A stretch of 13,589 bases of DNA from JABDPF01 sp036351055 (GTDB taxonomy: Bacteria; Pseudomonadota; Gammaproteobacteria; Xanthomonadales; SZUA-36). A model generated the notes under the pieces. It did no database searches. It had not been told where the DNA came from and saw only the letters and a list, made by a program, of their open reading frames with translations. Positions 1 to 6,678 of this stretch are shown in pieces; the first letter of the stretch is position 1, and the number at the start of each line of letters is the position of its first letter. A program made the position numbers and the translations under genes. The DNA lies in NCBI GenBank assembly GCA_036351055.1, contig JAZBOH010000194.1:1-13589 (forward strand), read 5' to 3'.

Positions 1-1
1 C

Positions 2-253
2 CCCGAGCGAAACGAGCTCGTATCGTTTGTTGATGGCGGTCAAATCGATTCGAATGCTGATAGAATCAAGGAAATACTCAATGGAATAGAGACGAGAAAT
101 TTCCTGATCTGGGCGGTGCTCAAGGAGCGCGAACAAGCACTGGAGGCGCTGAAAAGCTGCCCGGATGCCGAGGGAAGAGAAGCCCTTGAGGCGTATTTCA
201 CCGGGATGTTGGGTGACATTGATTTGCTGGAACAAACAGACGGCGCCAAGTGA
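2..253 (+). CDS. Partial hypothetical protein (C-terminal 83 residues)
   Basis: An open frame runs from the window edge to TGA at 251-253, and the start lies outside the window. The visible 83 residues are acidic and look helical, with a Glu/Leu/Ala-rich stretch (KEREQALEALKSCPDAEGRE) and the terminus LLEQTDGAK. There is no signal peptide, membrane segment or cysteine motif, and I do not recognise a family. It points the same way as the eCIS genes but is separated from the next one by 92 bases, so it may or may not belong to the cluster. Codon choice resembles the neighbours. Coding status is fairly sure because the frame stays open with protein-like composition up to the stop; the function is unknown. 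Confidence 0.55.
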   Translation, partial: PERNELVSFVDGGQIDSNADRIKEILNGIETRNFLIWAVLKEREQALEALKSCPDAEGREALEAYFTGMLGDIDLLEQTDGAK

Positions 254-265
254 TCTGGGTCTGGC

Positions 266-283
266 AAGGGATGTGTGTCCCTT
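266..283. repeat. Short perfect inverted repeat in the gap after the first gene
   Basis: AAGGGA (266-271) and TCCCTT (278-283) are exact inverted repeats around a 6-base TGTGTG loop, starting 13 bases after the upstream stop codon. No T-run follows, so it is not a classical Rho-independent terminator. It could be an operator, a weak hairpin or chance. An AT-rich tract (307-320) follows before the ribosome site of the next gene, but I see no convincing -35/-10 pair. Confidence 0.3.
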
Positions 284-345
284 CAAGAATCGTCATTCTA
301 CACCCCAAAATAATAAATATTGTTCACCCGTAGAGGTACTCCCAT

Positions 346-981
346 ATGTCTCAAACAGATAGCACCGCCGTATCAAATCAGATGCGTCAGGAAGTGAGCG
401 CGGGGTTTTTATACACCCATGCGCGGCTGAGCGAAAACACGAAGAGCACGCTTGAGGCTGCGTCGTTTTTGTATGGTCTGATTGAGCTGCTGAACGAAAA
501 GGGCCTGCTATCCATTGAGGAATTGGATCAGCGCATGCGCGAAGTCGCCAAACGGCTGGCAAAGAAGAAGAGGAAAAAGGGTGTCGGCGTCCTGCTCCAG
601 GAGCCTGAGTACGACAAATACACCTTCAAGGACGAAGCCGAAATCGACTGCCAAAATCGCGTACACCTGTGCCAGGCGGCCTGCTGCCGTCTGCCCTTTG
701 CCTTGTCGAAACAGGATATCCACGAAGGCATTCTGCACTGGGACCTGGGCCAGCCGTACATCATCGCCCAGGACAAGGACGGCTACTGTACCCATTTCGA
801 TCGGGAGTCCTGCCATTGCACGGTGCGGGAGCACCGCGCGGTGCCCTGCCGCGCTTACGATTGCCGCAAGGACAATACGATCTGGTTGGACTTTGAGAAA
901 AAGATTATCAACCCGGACATATTGCAGGACGATTGGCCACGCTGTGTGCCGAGCCGGAATGAGGGGAGCGAGCGCGCATGA
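346..981 (+). CDS. YkgJ-family cysteine-cluster protein
   Basis: This 211-residue protein has a helical N-terminal part (about 1-80, ending in the basic run AKKKRKKG) and a C-terminal cysteine cluster of the YkgJ/PF03692 type, a putative zinc- or iron-binding domain. The visible ligands are C102, C109-x3-C113-C114 (the family's CxxxCC signature, CQAACC), C148, C156, C158, C168, C173 and C200. The ATG at 346 is preceded by AGAGGT at 332-337. The gene ends in an ATGA overlap with the DUF4255 gene, so the two are translationally coupled and probably work in the same system. YkgJ-type proteins have no settled function. Metal binding, or a redox or maturation role for the injection particle, is inference from context. 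Family assignment is firm; role is open. Confidence 0.85.
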   Translation: MSQTDSTAVSNQMRQEVSAGFLYTHARLSENTKSTLEAASFLYGLIELLNEKGLLSIEELDQRMREVAKRLAKKKRKKGVGVLLQEPEYDKYTFKDEAEIDCQNRVHLCQAACCRLPFALSKQDIHEGILHWDLGQPYIIAQDKDGYCTHFDRESCHCTVREHRAVPCRAYDCRKDNTIWLDFEKKIINPDILQDDWPRCVPSRNEGSERA

Positions 982-1577
982 TCAAGGCATTGGATCAAAC
1001 GCTTAAAGCGCTCCTTTGGCGGGACTTGCCGGCGAGCCTGGCTGAGCAGGTTCAGATCAGTTTTGCCACGCCCGATGAACAGTTTCCGCCCCCGTCTGTG
1101 ACGCTGCCGGCCATCGACCTGTTTCTTTATGACGTCAGGGAGAATCTTGAACTGCGCAGCAACGAGGTTTACCTCACCCGTCGCAGCGACGGTCGCGGCA
1201 CCCAGGAGCGGGCCCCCGCACGCGTGGATTTTTCTTATCTGGTCACGGCGTGGCCAAGCGAGAGCGTGCCTGACGCGGCCGAAGATGAACATCACCTGCT
1301 GGGGGAGGTCATGCGGGTGCTGTTGCGCTACCGCACGATTCCCGAGGACGTGCTGCAGGGTTCTTTAAAGGAACAGAAACCGCCCCTGCCGGCAAGCTCG
1401 CTGCAACCCGGGCGCCTGCAAAGCCTGGGCGAATTCTGGCAGGCCCTGGGCGGCAAGCCCAAAGCGGCCCTCAACTATCAGGTCACCCTCTCTGTGGATG
1501 TGGCGGCATCCGAGGAAGTCCGACTGGTCACGGACAAGATTCTCAAGATCCGAATGGCGCGAGGAACAGAGCCGTGA
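978..1577 (+). CDS. DUF4255 (Pvc16/Afp16 N-terminal type) tail-terminator-like protein
   Basis: The 199-residue product matches the DUF4255/Pvc16_N pattern: an N-terminal helix (MIKALDQTLKALLWRDLP), then a strand-rich part with PPSVTLPAIDLFLYDVREN and a VDFSYLVTAWPSES segment, followed by EHHLLGEVMRVLLRYRTIP. In Afp and PVC, protein 16 caps the distal end of the tube and sheath and sets where polymerisation stops. The start overlaps the YkgJ stop (ATGA at 978-981), and the stop overlaps the GTG of the next gene, giving a tight coupled trio. In Afp and PVC this gene is last in the cluster, whereas here it precedes the sheaths. No catalytic motif is visible. The terminator role follows from the family and was not read from the sequence. 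Confidence 0.85.
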   Translation: MIKALDQTLKALLWRDLPASLAEQVQISFATPDEQFPPPSVTLPAIDLFLYDVRENLELRSNEVYLTRRSDGRGTQERAPARVDFSYLVTAWPSESVPDAAEDEHHLLGEVMRVLLRYRTIPEDVLQGSLKEQKPPLPASSLQPGRLQSLGEFWQALGGKPKAALNYQVTLSVDVAASEEVRLVTDKILKIRMARGTEP

Positions 1578-1927
1578 AAAACTGGGGGGAATGGGAAATT
1601 GTACGCAGACAGGTTGCGATCGGTGGCCGCGTCGTGGACGGGCAGAACAACCCCGTGGCCGGTGCACGGGTTAAGATCACGGCCAAGGCTGGTAAGTTTA
1701 AAGTGCAGGCCGAAAGCGGCGCCTGGGAGAACTTGCAGGAGCGGCCGGATGCAACGGTTTCCCGTGTGGACGGGACTTACTTTTTCCTCGACCTTCCGCA
1801 GGGGCAGTATACGCTGAGTGCAATCGACCCGCGATCCGGCCAGAGCGCAGAGACGCAGGCAACCGTTGCCAAGCATAAGGAAGCGCCCGGCAGGATAGCG
1901 CAAGCCGATCTCAAGCTGTCGGCCTAA
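1574..1927 (+). CDS. Carboxypeptidase regulatory-like (beta-sandwich) domain protein
   Basis: The 117-residue product is a single Ig-like beta-sandwich of the carboxypeptidase-regulatory type. Its signatures are IGGRVVDGQNNPVAGARVKI near residues 16-35 and VDGTYFFLDLPQGQYTLSAI near residues 70-90. No peptidase domain and no signal peptide are present, so it is presumably structural or adhesive and not enzymatic. The start is GTG at 1574, in a GTGA overlap with the DUF4255 stop; no in-frame ATG gives a better start. Such domains can occur fused to DUF4255 proteins, so this gene may be a split-off or frame-separated second domain of the tail terminator. It could decorate the distal cap of the particle; that is inference. 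The stop is TAA at 1925-1927. Confidence 0.75.
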   Translation: MKNWGEWEIVRRQVAIGGRVVDGQNNPVAGARVKITAKAGKFKVQAESGAWENLQERPDATVSRVDGTYFFLDLPQGQYTLSAIDPRSGQSAETQATVAKHKEAPGRIAQADLKLSA

Positions 1928-2085
1928 CGGCATCTGCTGTTTTTCTGTCAATCAAGCGCCCACCGAAGGGAGCATACCAGAGATTGCGGCTGCGGCCGGA
2001 AGATCGATACCGTATCTTGGTTTGGAGCTAACTTTTAACGCGTCTCATCCTATAACTCGGCGCGGCATACAAGGGAGGTAGAACT
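1928..2085. promoter_or_regulatory. Leader region upstream of the sheath genes
   Basis: This 158-base gap separates the coupled trio from the main structural operon and is the longest stretch without a gene in the window. It ends in a strong ribosome binding site, GGAGGT at 2074-2079, six bases before the sheath ATG. TATAAC at 2051-2056 resembles a -10 box, but I find no -35 box at proper spacing. A promoter is likely by position only. No terminator hairpin with a T-run is seen. Confidence 0.35.
2006..2016. repeat. Palindrome GATAC-C-GTATC, possible operator
   Basis: The 11-base sequence GATACCGTATC is a perfect palindrome about a single central base. It sits about 70 bases before the sheath 1 ribosome site and 35 bases before the -10-like TATAAC. 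The position suits a regulator site controlling the structural genes, but arms of 5 bases can arise by chance and no second copy was noticed nearby. Confidence 0.25.
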
Positions 2086-3852
2086 ATGGCAAGACTAAGT
2101 TACCAGGCACCTGGCGTCTATGTCGAAGAAGTTCCGTCGGCCCAGCAGCCTATCGCGGGCGTCGGCACCAACACGGTAGGATTCATCGGCGTTGTGCCGG
2201 ATGAGATCCAGTACCCCGAGGCCAATCCCGACTACGATCCGGTGAGTGCCCAGCTGGCGTTAGAAGTTGCCAGGATCATAGATGCGGGCGGGAGCCTCCC
2301 CAAAAAAAAGAAGGCGGAACTTGAGCAACAGATCAAAGAGTTGGATAAGCAGATTGAACCTCTAAAAAAGAATGTTTCCACAAGGCGGAAAGAGCTCAAC
2401 GAGAAGAGTCAAAAGCTTCCTCAAATAGAAATTGAAGAACAAGAGGCCTTGGCGAGCTTCGAGGAAAATTTGCCGCCCGAATTGTCTGCATCTGACCGAA
2501 AAAAACAAATCACGAAAAAGAAAGAGGAAATAGATGCAAACGTAAGAGCGAAAAATAAGGAGGTCAAAGACTTGTCGGAAAGCATCGAAAACGATGAAAA
2601 AGCCATCCAGCAGCTTGAGGATGAGAAAGGGATATTGCAGACGCAGCTGGAAGGAAAAGCGGTTTCGCCCCAGACAAAGGTGGGAACGAGACTGTGTCCT
2701 TACAAGCTCGAAACCTTCACGGTTAACGTTCAACCCGGCCAGACCAAACTCTGTACGAATTTCAGCGAATACAAAGACCACTTTGGTCCCTTTTCAGCCG
2801 ATAAGCCCGACCAGCTCGAAAAGCCCCATCTGCCTATTTTCCCCGGACATCGGTGGTTGACGCATGCGGTAAACGGATTTTTCAACAATGGCGGGACACG
2901 CTGCTTCGTGGCCAGGGTCAACCCGACCAGTCAGGGAGGCGCCAACATGGGAGAGATCAAGCGGGCGTTGGTGGCTTTTGAGTCCATCGATGCCGTGGCG
3001 ATCGTTGCGGCACCGGGCATTGCCGACCCGGCAGTTTGGCAGGAAATCGTCGCCCACTGCGAAACCTGCGAAGACCGTTTTGCGATTTTTGATTGCCCCG
3101 AGGTGGTCGGGACTGAAGAAGAATTGGATATAAAGCAACTTAGTTACGACTCACCTGATAACGTACTGCCGCAGCGCAGCAAAAACGCCGCATTTTACTT
3201 CCCGTACATCGAGGTCGTCGATCCGGCCAAGCAAATGCAGGATGAAGATCCCGGGCGGGGGGTATCGTTAAAATACGCGGGCCGGATCTTTGTTCCGCCG
3301 AGTGGCCACATCGCCGGTATTTACGCCCGCTCGGACGAGAAGCGCGGGGTTCACAAGGCCCCGGCCAATGAAGCGGTGCGGGGGGCGCTGAACGTGAAAT
3401 ATTACATCGGCAAACCCAAACAGGAAATGCTCAATCCGCAAGGGGTCAATGTCATCCGCAACATCAACGGCAATATCACGGTGTGGGGAGCACGCACCAT
3501 CGGCGGCGACAGAAATGGCGAGTGGAAATATGTGAATGTGCGTCGCTTTTTTCTGTTTCTGGCCGAGTCGATTGATGAAGGTACGCAGTGGGTGGTCTTT
3601 GAACCCAATGACCGGGCACTCTGGGGAAAAATCAAGCGCAATGTGGGGGCTTTTCTGACCAATATCTGGCGTTCGGGTGCTTTGTTCGGGGCGACGCCGG
3701 AGGAAGCCTTCTATGTCAAATGCGACGATGAGACCAACCCGCCCGAGGTTCGCGATCTCGGCCAGGTGGTGACCGAAATTGGCGTTGCGATCGTGCGGCC
3801 GGCCGAATTCGTCATCTTTCGCATTACGCAATCCACTGGACCACGCACCTAA
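2086..3852 (+). CDS. Contractile sheath protein 1 with a large coiled-coil insertion
   Basis: This 588-residue sheath protein opens with the classic sheath motif YQAPGVYVEEVPS and strand NTVGFIGVV. It then has an insertion (about residues 72-190) rich in Lys, Glu, Gln and Leu that reads as two long helices joined by a Pro-containing turn near 129-137. The sheath fold resumes at TLCTNFSEYKDHFGPF-like sequence and AVNGFFNNGGTRCFVARV (261-278). The C-terminal domain carries GVNVIRNINGNITVWGART, WKYVNVRRFFLFL, VVFEPND and EEAFYVKCDDETNPPE, ending in AEFVIFRITQS. Sheath subunits polymerise round the tube and contract to drive it outward. The ATG has GGAGGT six bases upstream. The insertion is visibly more A-rich than the flanking DNA. 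It is longer than sheath 2 (426 residues), mostly because of the insertion. Confidence 0.95.
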   Translation: MARLSYQAPGVYVEEVPSAQQPIAGVGTNTVGFIGVVPDEIQYPEANPDYDPVSAQLALEVARIIDAGGSLPKKKKAELEQQIKELDKQIEPLKKNVSTRRKELNEKSQKLPQIEIEEQEALASFEENLPPELSASDRKKQITKKKEEIDANVRAKNKEVKDLSESIENDEKAIQQLEDEKGILQTQLEGKAVSPQTKVGTRLCPYKLETFTVNVQPGQTKLCTNFSEYKDHFGPFSADKPDQLEKPHLPIFPGHRWLTHAVNGFFNNGGTRCFVARVNPTSQGGANMGEIKRALVAFESIDAVAIVAAPGIADPAVWQEIVAHCETCEDRFAIFDCPEVVGTEEELDIKQLSYDSPDNVLPQRSKNAAFYFPYIEVVDPAKQMQDEDPGRGVSLKYAGRIFVPPSGHIAGIYARSDEKRGVHKAPANEAVRGALNVKYYIGKPKQEMLNPQGVNVIRNINGNITVWGARTIGGDRNGEWKYVNVRRFFLFLAESIDEGTQWVVFEPNDRALWGKIKRNVGAFLTNIWRSGALFGATPEEAFYVKCDDETNPPEVRDLGQVVTEIGVAIVRPAEFVIFRITQSTGPRT

Positions 3853-3879
3853 GTCTTGGGCGACAATGGGTGATATGAA

Positions 3880-5160
3880 ATGGGAGCTCTCTACGACGCC
3901 TCGGTGAAAAGAGGTTCGGCGCCCGGCGTTCGTTTCGAAGAGACGGCGCCAAAGAAAAAATCGCTACTTCAAACCGGGGTGCCGCTCTTCGTGGGATTCG
4001 GGCAAATCGGCGGGGAGGGAGAATCGGCAAGAGAGATTGCCCGTGGAATCAGGGCTTTGGAGTTCACCTCCTGGGAAGGATTCGAGCAGGCCATCCGGGT
4101 CGGGCTATCCGGCGGTTTTCTCGATTATGCCATACGGGGTTTTTTTCAAAACGGCGGCCAGCGTTGTGTGGTGGTCGCCCTGCCGGGGGTTGCGGGGATG
4201 CCGCGCACCTTCGAGAAACTGTTTGAGGACAAGGGGGCGTTGGAAGAGATCGAGGACGTTGACCTGGTTTGCGTGCCGGACATAATGGCGCCGGAAGCGC
4301 AGATTTCCTCCGACAAGGTGGCAAACCTGCAGCAGCAGGTGCTGGCGTACTGCCGCAGAATGGGGGATCGATTCGCCATTCTCGATGCTGCGCGCATTCC
4401 TGACGCCGACGAGCCGGGGGGGGTGCCCAGCGCCTCGAGAAATCAGGATGACTGGCGCAGGCAACTGTTGGCGCGGCAGTCTACCCTGCCGAATAAGGGC
4501 GGGCCGGTGGAGGGCGCGATCTATTTTCCATGGATTCACGTGCAACCGCTGCCGCGCCATCGGCACGCGCTCAGAACCGGGGTGCCGCCTTGCGGTCATA
4601 TTGCCGGGATTTACGCTCGCAGCGACGCCGCGTTCGGGATTCACAAAGCTCCGGCCAATGAAATAATTGAAGATGCCATGGACCTGGATATGCACCTGTC
4701 GAACGCAGACCAGGTTGAACTCAACGATTTCGGTGTGAACTGTCTGCGAAGCTTTCCCGGCCGCGGTATTCGGGTCTGGGGTGCGCGGACCCTGAGCGGG
4801 CGTCTGGATTGGAAATACGTCAACGTTCGGCGGCTGTTTCTGACTCTGGTGCGGTGGAGTGCGCATCATCTGAATGATCTGGTCTTTGAACCCAATGGTG
4901 AACCTTTGTGGCATCGCGTCAGGGACCGGGTGGGGAATTACTGCCATGAATTGTATCAAAGCGGAGCGCTAAAAGGACAGACACCGGCAGAAGCTTATTT
5001 TGTCAAGTGCGACGCAGAGACCAACCCGCTGGCGGTGAGAGCAAACGGTGAATTGATCTGTGAGGTCGGTTTGGCACCCGTGGTACCGGCGGAGTTTATT
5101 GTCGTGCGGATCACCCAGAGCCCTGCCGGCGCAACCGCTAACATATCAACTGGCATATAA
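3880..5160 (+). CDS. Contractile sheath protein 2
   Basis: This 426-residue sheath paralogue lacks the coiled-coil insertion. It keeps a degenerate N-terminal motif (SAPGVRFEETAP), then LFVGFGQIG, FLDYAIRGFFQNGGQRCVVV and HIAGIYARSDAAFGIHKAPA. The C-terminal domain closely matches sheath 1: FGVNCLRSFP, VWGARTLSG, WKYVNVRRLFLTLV, LVFEPNGEPLW, AYFVKCDAETNP and AEFIVVRITQS. Multiple sheath paralogues are typical of Afp/PVC (proteins 2-4), where one forms the bulk and others sit at the baseplate end; which is which here cannot be told. The start ATG at 3880 follows sheath 1 by 27 bases with only a weak ribosome site (GGGTGAT). The ATG at 3875 is out of frame. A run of eight Gs lies at 4416-4423. 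Confidence 0.95.
   Translation: MGALYDASVKRGSAPGVRFEETAPKKKSLLQTGVPLFVGFGQIGGEGESAREIARGIRALEFTSWEGFEQAIRVGLSGGFLDYAIRGFFQNGGQRCVVVALPGVAGMPRTFEKLFEDKGALEEIEDVDLVCVPDIMAPEAQISSDKVANLQQQVLAYCRRMGDRFAILDAARIPDADEPGGVPSASRNQDDWRRQLLARQSTLPNKGGPVEGAIYFPWIHVQPLPRHRHALRTGVPPCGHIAGIYARSDAAFGIHKAPANEIIEDAMDLDMHLSNADQVELNDFGVNCLRSFPGRGIRVWGARTLSGRLDWKYVNVRRLFLTLVRWSAHHLNDLVFEPNGEPLWHRVRDRVGNYCHELYQSGALKGQTPAEAYFVKCDAETNPLAVRANGELICEVGLAPVVPAEFIVVRITQSPAGATANISTGI
4416..4423 (+). repeat. Homopolymer of eight Gs inside sheath 2
   Basis: Eight consecutive Gs span the Pro-Gly-Gly-Val codons near residue 180 of sheath protein 2. A one-base slip would truncate the sheath. It is a slippage-prone site and also a place where sequencing errors are likely. 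Confidence 0.8.
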
Positions 5161-5180
5161 CACCAAAGGAGGAGAGCATC

Positions 5181-5615
5181 ATGGCAACTGGAGATCGCAA
5201 AGATCCTTATCGGGGGTATAATTTCCGGGTTGAACTCGATGGCATTGATCGCGGGGGATTTCGTGAGGCTTCGGGCTTGGATTCGGCCCAGGATCCGGTC
5301 GAGTACCGCGAGGGCACCGAAGGATTGACGCCGCGTAAGCTGCCCGGCCTGAATAAATACTCCAATATCAGCCTCAAATGGGGAACCGCGGACGATGCCG
5401 AACTGTGGGACTGGCGCAAAAAGGCCATAGACGGTAAAATTGAACGCAAAAACGGTTCCATTATCTTGATGGATGACACCGGCGATGAAAAGGTGCGCTG
5501 GAATTTCCGTGAAGGTTGGCCAACCAAGTGGACGGGCCCGAGCTTTAACGCCACCAGCAACGATGTGGCCATTGAAACCCTTGAGATTGCACATGAAGGA
5601 GTCGAAAAGGCATGA
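5181..5615 (+). CDS. Tail tube protein 1 (gp19/Hcp-like)
   Basis: The 144-residue product is a T4 gp19-type tube protein (PF06841). Diagnostic segments are PYRGYNFRVELDGIDRGGFREASGL at the N-terminus, RKLPGLNKYSNISLKWG in the middle, and DDAELWDWRKKAIDGK followed by WNFREGWPTKWTGPSF and the terminal VAIETLEIAHEGVEKA. Subunits form stacked hexameric rings making the inner tube that the sheath drives into the target. The ribosome site AAAGGAGGA at 5164-5172 is strong, as expected for the most abundant tube subunit. It lies 20 bases after sheath 2, and the stop overlaps the next gene by ATGA at 5612-5615. Compared with tube 2 (6153-6608), this is probably the bulk tube (Afp1/Pvc1 role); that choice is inference from order and ribosome site. 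Confidence 0.95.
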   Translation: MATGDRKDPYRGYNFRVELDGIDRGGFREASGLDSAQDPVEYREGTEGLTPRKLPGLNKYSNISLKWGTADDAELWDWRKKAIDGKIERKNGSIILMDDTGDEKVRWNFREGWPTKWTGPSFNATSNDVAIETLEIAHEGVEKA

Positions 5616-5980
5616 CGCTTCAAACGGAGTTTAATTTTACACTGCCCCAGGGGTACATCGATACTGAAGGCAACCTACACAGGGATGGGGTGATGCGACT
5701 TGCGACGGCTTTTGACGAGATCGCACCCATGAAGGACCGTCGGGTTCAAGTGAATCCCGCTTACATGGTCGTAATCCTGCTTTCGCGGGTGATCACGCGA
5801 TTGGGCGAGTTGGAGACCATCAACCCCAAAGTGATCGAGGGCCTGTTTGCCGGAGATTTCGCATTTTTGCAGGATTTTTATCGCCGCATCAATGTCAACG
5901 GTACACCCCGGGTGAAGGTGACCTGTCCGGAGTGTGAGGCCCAGTTTGAAGTGGAGGTTGACAGATCGGGGGAGCCTTAG
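5612..5980 (+). CDS. Phage tail assembly / baseplate hub chaperone-like protein
   Basis: This 122-residue protein begins with a strand-rich part (TEFNFTLPQGYIDTEGNLHRDG), continues with a helical middle (MVVILLSRVITRLGELETINPKVIEGLFAGDFAFLQDFYRRI) and ends with CPEC (C105, C108) in TCPECEAQFEVEVDRSG. The pattern fits the small tail-assembly or T4-type baseplate-hub assembly chaperones that sit beside tube genes in phage tails and eCIS clusters. The paired cysteines may bind zinc, probably needing a second pair from another chain. The ATG overlaps the tube 1 stop (ATGA), so translation is coupled. Its last codons contain GGAGGT and a G5 run and overlap the next small gene, which is open in the -1 frame. 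A frameshifted longer product is possible. Exact family name is uncertain; the assembly role is likely. Confidence 0.75.
   Translation: MTLQTEFNFTLPQGYIDTEGNLHRDGVMRLATAFDEIAPMKDRRVQVNPAYMVVILLSRVITRLGELETINPKVIEGLFAGDFAFLQDFYRRINVNGTPRVKVTCPECEAQFEVEVDRSGEP
5953..5958 (+). promoter_or_regulatory. Internal Shine-Dalgarno GGAGGT within the chaperone gene
   Basis: A perfect GGAGGT lies inside the chaperone coding sequence, six bases before an in-frame ATC (5965) of the DUF6760-type gene and nine bases before a G5 run at 5968-5972. It can serve as the ribosome site of an ATC-started gene, or as a stimulator of -1 frameshifting of the kind known for dnaX. Either way it marks unusual decoding here. 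Confidence 0.6.
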
Positions 5981-6150
5981 GCTACCCCCGCGAACGGTTG
6001 TTCGAGGAGGTAGCCTATATCGCGTTTCATTTTCATTGGTCGTATGAGCAGATTATGCGCTTAGAGCATCCGGAGCGTCGGCAATGGGTCGAGGAGATCG
6101 CCAAGATCAACCGGCGTCTCAATGATGCCTTCAAAGCGGAGTCTTATTAG
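5965..6150 (+). CDS. DUF6760-type small eCIS protein (no canonical start)
   Basis: This frame encodes 61 residues. Its core (GALGYPRERLFEEVAYIAFH, then an HW segment, then LEHPERRQWVEEIAKINRRL) matches my recollection of the DUF6760 family, small proteins encoded between eCIS tube genes. The frame is closed upstream by TGA at 5959-5961 and contains no ATG or GTG before the conserved part. TTG at 5998 would delete the GYPRER segment. The first suitable codon is ATC at 5965, with a perfect GGAGGT six bases upstream, so an ATC start is proposed. The alternative is -1 frameshifting from the overlapping chaperone gene at GGGGGAG (5968-5974). The protein is basic-acidic and helical with no cysteines. 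The stop, TAG at 6148, is two bases before the tube 2 ATG. The gene is certain to be coding; its start is not. Confidence 0.75.
   Translation: MGGALGYPRERLFEEVAYIAFHFHWSYEQIMRLEHPERRQWVEEIAKINRRLNDAFKAESY
5968..5974 (+). other. Possible -1 frameshift site G-GGG-GAG
   Basis: In the chaperone reading frame the codons GGG (5969-5971) and GAG (5972-5974) follow a G, so a slip back by one base keeps perfect pairing for the GGG codon. It would pass the ribosome into the DUF6760-type frame just before the chaperone stop at 5978-5980. GGAGGT lies nine bases upstream. The second codon re-pairs imperfectly, so this is a modest slippery site. It competes with the ATC-start explanation. Confidence 0.3.
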
Positions 6151-6152
6151 CC

Positions 6153-6608
6153 ATGGCGGAAGCAAAAAATCCTCCACGCAGCATCGGCAAGGATCCGTAC
6201 CTTTCCTTTCGCTTCAGAGTCGAAATCGATGGCCTGGATGCGGCCGGATTTCAGGAAGTCACGGGGCTTACCGCCGAAACCGAGGTGGAGAGCCTCCGCG
6301 AGGGGGGGGTCAACACCCATGAGTGGCAACTGGCCGGTCCGACCAAGTATCCGTCCAAATTGATCCTGAAACGGGGGCTGGCTGATGAAGAAAGTTTGTG
6401 GTCCTGGTACCAGCGTGTGGTGGCGGGCCGCGTTGATCGCAAGGGAATCGCTGTTTTGCTGCTCGATCATGCCGGTGAAGAAAAATGGCGCTGGACTTTT
6501 CGTGATGCCTGTCCGGTGAAATGGGACGGCCCCCAATTGCGGGCGGAGCGTGGCGAAGTGGCTTTCGAGTCCATTGAACTGGTTCATAACGGATTCATTA
6601 GGGCCTGA
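6153..6608 (+). CDS. Tail tube protein 2 (gp19-like, Afp5/Pvc5-type)
   Basis: The 151-residue gp19 paralogue shares the tube fold with protein 1: DPYLSFRFRVEIDGLDAAGFQEVTGL, GPTKYPSKLILKRG, EESLWSWYQRVVAGRVDRKG, WRWTFRDACPVKWDGPQL and terminal VAFESIELVHNGFIRA. It has a longer N-terminus (MAEAKNPPRSIGKDPY). In PVC and Afp a second tube protein forms the first ring that joins the bulk tube to the LysM/hub baseplate; its position before the baseplate block supports that role here. Start ATG at 6153, with CGGAG at 6137-6141, eleven bases upstream. The ATG is two bases after the preceding stop, so coupling is likely. Eight consecutive Gs at 6302-6309 lie in the Glu-Gly-Gly-Val codons. Confidence 0.93.
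   Translation: MAEAKNPPRSIGKDPYLSFRFRVEIDGLDAAGFQEVTGLTAETEVESLREGGVNTHEWQLAGPTKYPSKLILKRGLADEESLWSWYQRVVAGRVDRKGIAVLLLDHAGEEKWRWTFRDACPVKWDGPQLRAERGEVAFESIELVHNGFIRA
6302..6309 (+). repeat. Homopolymer of eight Gs inside tube 2
   Basis: Eight consecutive Gs encode part of Arg-Glu-Gly-Gly-Val near residue 52 of tube protein 2. Loss or gain of one base would abolish the protein, so this is a slippage-prone site. Confidence 0.8.
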
Positions 6609-6678
6609 TGTCGGTGTTATCAGCCGCCCTGGCGCTCATGCGGAAAAGTGTACGGCAGAAAAGCCGATTGAGGGGGGA

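Noticed and set aside
266..283. Rho-independent terminator after the first gene
   Set aside because: The hairpin has a 6-bp stem but no T-run follows; kept only as an inverted repeat.
3268..3831. Minus-strand open frame opposite sheath 1
   Set aside because: It mirrors the conserved C-terminal sheath domain and shows no motif or ribosome site of its own.
4105..4959. Long minus-strand open frame (284 codons) opposite sheath 2
   Set aside because: The + strand carries a clear sheath protein with family motifs throughout; the minus frame is Arg/Pro/His-rich mirror sequence with no recognisable domain.
6550..6678. Extended start of the giant protein at ATG 6550
   Set aside because: It would overlap tube 2 by 59 bases, its first residues are an out-of-frame reading of the conserved tube C-terminus, and ATG 6679 has a purine-rich ribosome site.
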